A program made the position numbers and the translations under genes. Shown piece by piece: positions 56,501-64,000 of a DNA stretch of 64,000 bases. The stretch lies in contig JAKFAO010000011.1 of NCBI GenBank assembly GCA_021527695.1, positions 248,001 to 312,000 on the forward strand, read 5' to 3'. The first letter of the stretch is position 1; each line of letters starts with the position of its first letter. The DNA comes from Naematelia aurantialba. Its lineage: Eukaryota > Basidiomycota > Tremellomycetes > Tremellales > Naemateliaceae. The notes under the pieces are model-generated. The model made no database searches. It worked only from the letters and a program-made list of their open reading frames with translations, and was not told the origin of the DNA.

Positions 56501-59500
56501 CGCCCCCGTGGAGGGGACGTCATAGCCGGCAGGAAGGGTGGTCTTCTCGGCAGCGACCGAGGAAGACTTGTCAAGATCCGTGGTCGGCTTCTTGATTACG
56601 GCGGCAGGCGATGCTGCGGGCTTCTCGACTTTCGAACTAGCGGGCGTGTCGAAAATTGACTTTGGTTTGTTTGCTGTCGTAGTGTCGCCTGTGTTGCCGA
56701 ATGCGAGGGGAGTCGCTTTGGCAGCGAATCCTCCAAAGCCACCGAAGCCTCCTGCTGCTGACTTTTCATTCTGTGGTCCACTAGGCTTCGCAGCAAAACC
56801 ACCAAAACCACCAGATATACTACCAAAGGCTGCCGGTGCTGAGGGTGCGGAAGGTTTTCCGAACCCCACTGGCTTGGATGATTGGCCAAATCCGGTCCCA
56901 AAACCAGCTGGCTTTGGAGGTTGACCAAAAGCGGAGCCGCTGGCGGTTGATGGTGTCCCGAAGGCTGCCGAACCGAATGCAGAGCTCGAACTCGTGGTCG
57001 GTGCAGGTGAGGCAAATGCGGTCGGAGTGCCCTGTGTGGTTGAAGGCTGAGTGGCTGGAGCTTGACCAAACGCGCCAAATCCGCCAGATGTTACTCCCGA
57101 GAACGCGGTTGCCGGCTTGATGAACGATGACGATACAGATGCTGAAGCACTAGATTTCGCTGCAACCGGAGCTGCTGATGGCACTGGTGAACCGGGCGGT
57201 GAGTCGTCATCATCGGGTACATTAAGCTTCTTCGCGGCTCCGAAAACTGGTGAGTCGGGAGGAGAATCACTCGGGCCGGTATTTGGCAACCCCGCAGACG
57301 GCTCCAAAGCAGACGCAAAGCTTCCAAGACCAAAGTCGCCTTGACTTGCCGAGGAGGAAGAAGTGTTACTTGCGGCTGAACCGAATCCCCGGAAGGCTGT
57401 CTTTGGGGCTTCTGATGACTTTGGCCCGAACCCGGAGAAAGCGGACGAGCTACCTGATCCAAAGCCAGCAAACGCAGGCTTCGACGTTGAAGGTGATGAT
57501 GATGCCCCGAAAGCGCTGCTGCCGAAGGCGGAGCCGGAGCCGAAAGCACCCTTGGATCCTGAGCTCCCAAATGCGGGTGTCTGACTGGCACCGATACTAG
57601 ATGAAGATCCCGAAAAGGACGTCCCGAATCCCCCCGTGCCTGCAGCCGGTTTTGCACTACCGAAAGCACCAAATCCAAGCGGTGCGGAGGTGGACGCGCC
57701 CAACGCTGACGGTGAAGAGGTAGACGCGCCAAATGCCGAAAATCCAGTCGGACCGGGCTTAGATGTCTGTCCAAACGTGCTCTGAGTGGATGCTGTGGGA
57801 GTCGAGCCGGTTGCTGGAGCGGTGGTGGATGTTGATGACTGGCCAAAAGTCGGTCGACTGAAAGCTGAGCCTGTTGAAACCTGTCCGAAAGCCGACGAGC
57901 CAAACGCAGGTGCAGGTATCGTAGACGCGGGCAGAGTTGATGCAGGACTAGTGGACCCGAACGCAGAAGGGATGGACGACACGCCAAAAGCTGGCGTCGA
58001 TGATTGCCCAAAGCCAGAGAACCCAGTTGATGGTGGTTGAGAGGGCGTCGTGGATACATTGCTTGATCCAGAGCCCCCAATGTCTAAAGCTGGCGATGTA
58101 GTTGCTGCCGTCACTTCCATGCTCACTTCTCCCTGAGTAGTAGCCAACAGATCTTGAGGCTGGATCATACCTGGATACGGCCCAGCATCTGGATACTGCA
58201 CATCGAAAGAAAGGATGACACCATCTTGGCTGTAGACCAGTAGTCGCGGTGCCGGAGGAAGGTCGGGTTGCTCAATTCCAGAAACGATCCCTTGCTTGAT
58301 GGGCTTATCACTGGTCAAGTCAAGAGCCAGACCAATGACTGAAGTGTCGTCTGATTGACCGGCCTTCGCCGCTGGCAAAACTCCTCGGGCCGTTTCCTCC
58401 AGGAGCAAAACCTCCCACGCTGGTCCGCTTCCGTCTGGCGCTAACGTCCCGTGCATGAGAGCAACTTCGGAAGCCAGTCCAGACGCAAGCAAACTTAGAT
58501 GCTTCGTGCGGTCGCCCCATCCCTTCAGGCTTGCGTAGAAACGGAACATGCCCGAACGTCCAGCAACTCCCATCGTATTTAGGGGGTCGAAGAATTTGGT
58601 GTACGTGAAGTCGGCACCTTTCCTGTGGATGATGTACACGTCCAGCGGGTCGTCGAGTGGCGCATCCGGGGCGGCATACGAGACCAAGAAGAGGTCATTC
58701 TCCAGCCATTGAATGGAAGTCGGTGCGGATGACGGGAGATCGGGGGGAGAGGGAACCCCTGCTTTCGCTGATCCTTCCGGAGTATATTGAGTAATTGTGC
58801 CAGAGGGAGCTCCAATGGCAATCTGCTTGCCCTTTGCAGACCAGCTGGCTGTTGATGTCAGACCTGCACCACGAGAGATACTAGGCAATACTGACCACAT
58901 GTACAATTCTCTGCTGATGAGGCCGACAGCGAGTTTGCCTCGATGTCCGCTATGGCGAAGCCGTCCGCCCCAAGCAAAGCCACATACCGGCTGTAGGGCT
59001 CTACGGACGAAGGGTTTGGCAGGACATCTACTAGATGTGAGGGCATGCCGGAGGTGAAGGTGTGGTATGGGGATGTCTGGGATGATCAGCAATCATCGAG
59101 CGGAGGAAGCTAGACCGTACATTGCCTCCCAGCACATCTCTCATCCTCCAAAGAGATGTTCCTGCCCCGCCTGCGGTGACTACTACCAGCCGTTCATCAT
59201 TCAGAGCAAAGCTGGTTGGTCATTAGTGCAGCTCTCCTGCGATCCTAGACGACTTACCGAACCCATATTGGACGGGCTGGTAACGCGATGGTCTGAAGAG
59301 GAGAGGCAACGGGCGAGCCGTCCTTTGGAGCCTCTTCGACAAGTCGATGTAGCTCGGACAGACGATATATTCGTATGTCTACAGAACGTGAGCCAGATTA
59401 CTGGAGTTTAGGCCGTTACTAGCCTTGGTTGCCGCCGACAACCAGGAGATCCCAAGTATTCGAGACCGCCATCAGGTTAGCTTCATGGGGCAAGCCGTCG

Positions 59501-59710
59501 AGGTCGACCTTGTCAGATACTCGAACGACCGCATCATGATTGGTTCTGACCAGTCGGATCCACTGAGATGATCAGGACTGCGCTGTATGGACACCCTTGT
59601 CGGCTCACGTCTGCGTCTGTCTCTGGGCCGTCCACCTGCAGCCTACTTGGCCCAGCTGTTGCCTGGTCGCTGTCCATACCCAGAGCGCCAAAGGCGTTGC
59701 TCCCGAACAT
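53541..59710 (-). CDS. NUP159: FG-nucleoporin Nup159 (Nup214 family)
   Basis: Cytoplasmic-side nuclear pore protein that recruits the DEAD-box helicase Dbp5 for mRNA export. Exon 1 at 59710 encodes MFGSNAFGALGMDSDQATAG. Small exons then build the N-terminal beta-propeller: DLDGLPHEANLMAVSNTWDL, IRIYRLSELHRLVEEAP, LVVVTAGGAGTSLWRMRD and ALLGADGFAIADIEAN. A giant exon (about 4.1 kb) carries the rest of the propeller and dozens of FG repeats (FGQSS, FGAS, FGSSAF). It also has a strongly acidic block with a duplicated GPDDEEEEYEDE unit, and SLFG/FSLFP repeats. A coiled coil (VTELSAEQAEIQAQLRHAVQ) follows, as needed for Nup82 binding. I place the stop at 53541 after a 61-nt intron (53578-53638), giving GFFSLSGFQSGGGQK. 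Length is roughly 1,850 residues. Confidence 0.88.
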
Positions 59711-59947
59711 GTTGCGAGCTTGACGTCCGCCAGCTGAGCTGTCGCAACTTGCCTCGGGGAAGAGCTGCGTAAGTATTGGTGCTCGACGTATATACCGAGA
59801 ACCAAAAGTGTGTGGATGCACCAGTGGCCGGCAATAATGGCTACTCGGCCCAAATTTTATTCGAGCACCTGGTTTGATCGACGTTTGACTCGAAGATCTT
59901 GGTAGCGAGCACGTCGGTTCGACACTACTACCCAGAACATAAAGTCG
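59711..59947. promoter_or_regulatory. Divergent promoter of NUP159 and CET1
   Basis: 237 bp between outward-facing starts of an mRNA-export nucleoporin and an mRNA-capping enzyme. No TATA box is seen. Co-regulation is inference from the arrangement. Confidence 0.5.
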
Positions 59948-61419
59948 ATGGGGACATACATCCCTCGACACGATCGGCCGCCTTACTTTTCTTCATTGCC
60001 GACGCCGCCTGACGCGCAGAACGTGCCTTCTCCACGTTACGCTTCACCAGACTTCGATCCAGACGAGCCTTACCCCTGGACACGACAGGGAGTTGCCATG
60101 TCACGGAACGGCTACGAGGACAGCTACAAGTCTGAGGGGCTTGGCACTCAGCATGTGGAGTATTCGCAGGCGCAGTATGACGCGGAGGGTGGAGAGGACG
60201 AATCAATATACGTCGCAGAAGCGGGACCGAGCCGTAAACGGCCTCGACCCGTCGAGGACGAGGCACATCAAAATGGACACGCTGGCGGGAGCCGCCCATC
60301 ATCCGGCTCAAGCTTCCAGCCAAGGCAGCGTCAACAACCAGGGGAACCTCATCGACCACCCCGAATAGCGGACATGCAGATAGTGCCGTCATTTTTTGGT
60401 CTCGCACCTCGAAACGAGTTCACCAAACGTGTTGGCGACTTCATTATGGAGCATTGTCGTGGCCAGCAGAATATCGAGGTGCGCAGCTGGTCATCGATGG
60501 ACGATGGAAAGGTGCTGACGAGTCTGTAGGTAGAGATGAAGCTGGGGACGGTCATGGCGGTCGCCAATCCTGCACAGCAGCAGCAACGAGTTCGCATGCC
60601 GGCATGGAGCGAGATGAGTGAGTGGGTTTGGGGTTGCGCAGCGGAACTCTCTCTCTGACGACATCAGTCCTTCCACCAGATTACCCCACTGGTGGATTTG
60701 TTGCAAACATGCTCAAGGTGTGTGTCTCGCACTGTCCTTGTGACGGACATCACATTAATAACTGTAGCATCGTAATAAACAGCTAAATCAGCTACTGAAC
60801 ACCGCCGCCGCGGCAGCTCAGAGCTCTCCAGCTCCAGTCCACTTCTTCCGGGCACGGCATACGGATTCTTTCTACAGCTCTGGTCGCGATGGCAAAGTTC
60901 GTGTGACGCGTGATCGGGAGAACGGTGACCAAATCGTCGCGGTCATCAAGAAGAAGCGTTTGGCCGACCTGAACATATATAACCCCAACCAAGCGCTGGA
61001 TTGGAGAGTTAGCGTCAGTGTAGAAGAACCAAGTGAGTGGTCTTTGTCGTTCCATGTCGAGGGCTAATGGGGCACTAGCTGAGATGCCGACGGGTCCAGT
61101 AACGATGATAAGAGAGAAGGATAGAGCATGTTACCGACACCAGTTGTGTCAGGTGGATTTGACCGTTGTGACGACCAAGGTGAGCCTCGAGAATTCTGTT
61201 CATTGTCACTCTGGTCCAGAGCGTCTTCTAAACACCGTGTAGTCGCCCGAGACCGGTCAAACATTAGGCGTATCCTATGAGCTGGAAATTGAGATTCTCG
61301 ACGTACCTACCCTCATCGCCGAAGGAGAGAAAGAAATCGAGGGGGTGCCGAATCGCTTTGACGAGATGTTGCAAAGCTGTCTGGACACGGTCAGAATGCT
61401 AGTCCGGAATGTTGAGTAG
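59948..61419 (+). CDS. CET1: mRNA-capping RNA 5'-triphosphatase (Cet1 family)
   Basis: First enzyme of mRNA cap formation: removes the gamma phosphate from nascent RNA with a metal-dependent tunnel fold. The first 130 residues are disordered and include SRKRPRPVEDE. The tunnel domain starts MQIVPSFFGLAP. Motif A lies in IEVEMKLGTVMAV (two acidic metal ligands). Basic and acidic strands follow: SGRDGKVRVTRDRENGDQIV, KKKRLADLNIYNP and DWRVSVSVEEP, then REKDRACYRHQLCQVDLTVV. Motif C is SYELEIEILDV. The end is LQSCLDTVRMLVRNVE at TAG 61419. Exons begin 59948, 60531, near 60668, near 60769, near 61079 and near 61243, giving roughly 380 residues. The Glu pairs in motifs A and C are intact. The family is fungal and protist specific; animals use an unrelated enzyme. 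Confidence 0.9.
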
Positions 61420-61589
61420 ATGCATGTTACTCTTCTCAATGCAGGAGGTTCACTTGTGAGCTCAGGAGCCCGACGACTTACTCCACGTCATTCCTCCTCT
61501 CCCCATGGTCTTCTCATCCCTGTCAACAACAATCTCTGGCTGGCTAAAACGTTGCAGATATTGCAATGGGGATGTGCTCTCCTGATATA
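61420..61589. other. Short convergent 3' gap
   Basis: 170 bp between the convergent stops of CET1 and the unknown gene. The two 3' ends probably overlap as antisense transcripts. No feature is seen. Confidence 0.4.
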
Positions 61590-62867
61590 TTATTGCGTCA
61601 CCAGCGGTGTTTCCTCTCCGTTCCAAGCCTCTTTCCCGTTGGCGATCCACGCCTCTTCAACGGACTCCAAATGCCGCACAAATGCCGCCTGATCACGCGT
61701 GAAAATTTTGGTGGTAGGTGGCATCAACTTTTGGGACTGGTCTATGGACCAGTGCGACCCGTCTTCGATGAAAACGACGGTGAACTGCCTCTGTATCCGT
61801 CTGAGATTCCCATTAGTAGGACGGTTGTCCAAGTCATTTTTACCGTTAAACGGGTATCGAACGGGAAACAACACCTCGATGCCGACACTACGAGCCTGGT
61901 AGTCCAGGTGCGCACGAAGGTGGGCCTCAATGGAGAAGGGCTCGTCATTCTGCTCGATGTCAGGTGGTCGTAGTGAGGGCTTATCTTCATGTCGTATAGA
62001 GGTATCTCGGAGAAAACGCCTCATGGCAATGTTGTCCGGGGGGACTTTTCCGTCCATGACTGTCCCCTTGCTCTTGGCGCAAACGATGGCCAGCCTAGAC
62101 TGCGGGTTTCTTGCCAGAAACGCCGCCCAGCTTGTGGCCATGTGAGACAGAGATATCATAGTTGACACGTTCGCGCGAGACACGTCCACCACCGTAAAGT
62201 CATTTTTAAGCATCAAGGCTTGACCAATGTCACTGTTTCTGAAATTCCACCAGGGCCATTTCACGCTGTTGATCTCGTCAATCTTTTGTGGGTCGAAGGT
62301 GGCAACTCGGATGGTGCAGACGACATCGTCCTCAGCATGAAGTTTATTCAGAGTCATTTTCAGGGTGGGATCGGCTGTGGAACCTCCACCGCCCGAACCA
62401 TACGGCCTGTTGAAACACATCGATTCCCGGGTACCGAAGAACACGTCAAGTGTGGGATCAGTGCCGAGTAGGACTTCGACCGAGCGAAGATTCCCCATGT
62501 GTGGACAGGCATGCCACCAGAGGTCCTGCCTGTATTGCTGTTTACGGACGGTGATGTATGCAGGTTCATCAGACCGAGTGGTGTCGTACATGGTGATGTC
62601 GAAATCTTTGCGTGCCAGATCCACGACCAGCCTGGATGATAAATCACACATCCATCTTTCGTGAGCGCGCATTCCGAATGCTGCCGTCGTGTCCTCCTTT
62701 GATAAGTAGCTTGGAGCACCGTAATAACAACGCTTCTTCCGGGGAAGAGTGTAAGCAATGTTCAAGTCCGTCCCATCTGTCCTCATTGACTTGAGATAGT
62801 CCTTCATGTAGTCGCGCGTGTCTCGGTTAATTGAGATGGTCAGAATTGGTTTTTCGGATGCAACCAT
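61590..62867 (-). CDS. Hypothetical protein, 425 aa, apparently intronless
   Basis: Not recognised. The frame is open from 63266, but I prefer the start at 62867 (MVASEKPILTISINRDTRDY). Upstream of it the translation becomes Arg/Ser/Leu-rich and loses protein-like character, while downstream it is well balanced. Segments such as YYGAPSYLSKEDTTAAFGMR, RKDFDITMYDTTRSDEPAYI, RQDLWWHACPHMGNLRSVEV and VVFIEDGSHWSIDQSQKLMP look globular. There is no signal peptide, membrane helix or known catalytic motif. A Gly/Ser linker (YGSGGGGSTAD) sits mid-protein. It is convergent with CET1. Intronless in an intron-rich region, like the other orphan at 10599, so a young or transferred gene is possible. The longer 558-residue start cannot be excluded. 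Confidence 0.65.
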   Translation of the reverse strand: MVASEKPILTISINRDTRDYMKDYLKSMRTDGTDLNIAYTLPRKKRCYYGAPSYLSKEDTTAAFGMRAHERWMCDLSSRLVVDLARKDFDITMYDTTRSDEPAYITVRKQQYRQDLWWHACPHMGNLRSVEVLLGTDPTLDVFFGTRESMCFNRPYGSGGGGSTADPTLKMTLNKLHAEDDVVCTIRVATFDPQKIDEINSVKWPWWNFRNSDIGQALMLKNDFTVVDVSRANVSTMISLSHMATSWAAFLARNPQSRLAIVCAKSKGTVMDGKVPPDNIAMRRFLRDTSIRHEDKPSLRPPDIEQNDEPFSIEAHLRAHLDYQARSVGIEVLFPVRYPFNGKNDLDNRPTNGNLRRIQRQFTVVFIEDGSHWSIDQSQKLMPPTTKIFTRDQAAFVRHLESVEEAWIANGKEAWNGEETPLVTQ

Positions 62868-63387
62868 GGTCAGAATCCTCAAGGTCAACTTTACAGGTAA
62901 TCGGGGTCTGGAACGACAGGATTCGAGCGACATCTGTGACCTGGACGGGGTGTTCGACTTTGTTTGAATCCGTCGTCCTGTATCACGGACACGGACAAGA
63001 TCAAGGATCTTTGTCAGACTGTTGGTCATACTGGTGGTGGGCAAAGTGGCAAAAAGGGTCGAGTGAGGAACGAGAATTTGGGTTTCTTTAAACGAGAGCC
63101 AGAATGTTTGCGAGGGCATAGATCTCTTCGGGCTCCGAAGAAGGCGAAGAAGACAGCGTTGGAAACGACACTGAATCTCATCTCCCCGACGACCCCTAAC
63201 CAGAATGGCGGGAAGCCTGAGTGACGTATATAGATGCTGCACAAGGGATATAGTGTGAAACGGCAAAGAAGACCAGACCCGGTGGGTAGAGTACTCGCCT
63301 TTGCCTGATCAGAGTCCAGGCAGCGCAAGGTACAAAGCCCACCCTACGTAAAAATCACAACACACACGGAACAATGATCTCTTTGAG

Positions 63388-63436
63388 GACCGGGCTCCCA
63401 TTAACATAAACCACCGGGCTCCCATCAACATAAACC
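63388..63436 (+). repeat. Tandem pair of 24-bp direct repeats
   Basis: Two adjacent copies of ACCGGGCTCCCATTAACATA (the second with C for T) followed by AACC occur just left of a possible LTR. The gap from 62868 to 63387 holds the putative promoter of the unknown gene and a possible short plus-strand gene, but nothing certain. Confidence 0.75.
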
Positions 63437-63459
63437 AAGGCGAGCTGCTAGGGGCATAC

Positions 63460-64000
63460 TGTCACGGGCTGTGGTACGGGTTACGGCGGTGGTATACCTG
63501 GCGTGGACGAACGGTTTCTATATAGAACGGATGTATACTTGAGATGAGATGCGATACATTCGATGAGGATATCGAGACAGAGTTGATCTGCTATATACGA
63601 GGGACTACGTCACCCTACAGGGACTCATCGAATGGATTACTAAGGGACGGGGCACGTTCGGGGCGATACGGGTTCCCTTAGTGTCACGATGCTCCGGTCT
63701 AACTTCGGCGACCTGGGACCGCTGCACAACGACTGGCTTGGAATTGGACAAGTTCCGCACGAACTCGTTGAGAGAATGAGGAAAGCCTTGACTTGGGACT
63801 GGGACGTGGAGTTGGGGGACGTGGACTGAGACTTGGGTGATCTAGAAGAACTCAGATGAGTGGTTGTAGACCCGTCGAAGTTAGAACGAGATCGTTGGGT
63901 CTTGGACTATGGGACTCAATCGAGGATCGCTGAGGAACCTCACTACAATCCGGTAAATTCTATATACTCTCGTCGAGACGAGTAGATACTCGCTCAACCT
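63460..64000. mobile_element. Possible LTR of a retroelement, cut by the window edge
   Basis: The segment begins TGTCACGGGCTGTGGTACGG, a start typical of Ty3/Gypsy LTRs (TG at the 5' edge). It has LTR-like content without coding capacity: TATATA-containing stretches at 63520 and 63590, and TATATACTCTCG at 63961. A G-rich imperfect repeat, GACTTGGGACTGGGACGTGG, lies at 63789-63835. The expected CA end, the target duplication and any internal gag-pol region lie beyond the window, so this rests on the left edge alone. Confidence 0.3.

Noticed and set aside
55492..58080. Long antisense and alternate-frame ORFs within the NUP159 FG exon
   Set aside because: The repetitive Ser/Gly/Phe codons leave other frames open. 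Their translations are Arg/Gln/His-rich repeats with no family match.
63026..63328. 100-aa minus-strand frame right of the orphan gene
   Set aside because: It is Phe/Pro/Leu-rich and overlaps two other frames of better quality. Nothing supports it.
63275..63335. tRNA-like piece GGTGGGTAGAGTACTCGCC
   Set aside because: It resembles a D arm, but there is no T arm (no GGTTCGA) and no pairing acceptor stem.

Overview
The window is nuclear DNA of a basidiomycete fungus, most likely a yeast-like Tremellomycete. The reasons are dense short introns (mostly 36-200 nt, GTGAGT-type donors, CTGAC/CTAAC-like branch sites, CAG/TAG acceptors), GC-rich coding sequence, short intergenic gaps, pyrimidine-rich introns and leaders, and the gene set (fungal Snf1, Gal83, Pub1, Pan2, Ste24, Nup159, Cet1, cyanase). 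The placement below phylum level is inference. There are no operons and no CRISPR arrays. The window holds one intron-containing tRNA and one possible LTR cut by the right edge.

Layout, left to right. 0.9-5.8 kb: the AMPK catalytic subunit SNF1 (minus) and its beta subunit GAL83/SIP2 (plus) diverge from one 373-bp promoter. 6.3-10.1 kb: EMC1 (plus). 10.6-13.5 kb: an unrecognised intronless gene, a DsbA/thioredoxin-fold protein (minus) and tRNA-Asn(GTT) (minus). 14.1-19.7 kb (plus): a GT18/MGAT5-like glycosyltransferase, a four-helix membrane protein and a Frag1/DRAM/Sfk1 family protein. 20.1-23.5 kb: a carnitine acetyltransferase (plus). 24.1-29.0 kb: ABP1 (minus) and CDC37 (plus), divergent. 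29.5-33.8 kb: delta-COP RET2 (minus) and a three-RRM PUB1/TIA1-like protein (plus), divergent. 34.7-36.4 kb: a four-helix membrane protein. 37.1-41.2 kb: cyanase (minus) and an ER DNAJC3/P58IPK-like co-chaperone (plus), divergent. 41.8-46.1 kb: an AWS-SET histone methyltransferase (plus). 46.6-59.7 kb: PAN2, STE24 and NUP159, all minus. 59.9-61.4 kb: mRNA capping triphosphatase CET1 (plus), divergent from NUP159. 61.6-62.9 kb: an unrecognised protein (minus). 63.4-64.0 kb: a repeat pair and a possible LTR.

Most genes are unrelated housekeeping genes. The exceptions are the head-to-head Snf1 kinase alpha and beta genes, and a loose run of mRNA-biology genes on the right (PAN2, NUP159, CET1, with the SET gene and PUB1 further left). 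The most unusual sequence features concern splicing: 3n stop-free mini-introns in SNF1 and the PUB1-like gene, a 13-nt microexon between two GC-AG introns in the GT18-like gene, a first exon made of the start codon alone in RET2, an alternative acceptor in GAL83 that would remove the complex-forming domain, and tandem repeats inside introns of EMC1, ABP1, cyanase and STE24. I saw no clear new multi-gene system.

Exon boundaries were read by eye from splice signals and family conservation. CDS coordinates run from start codon to stop codon and include introns.
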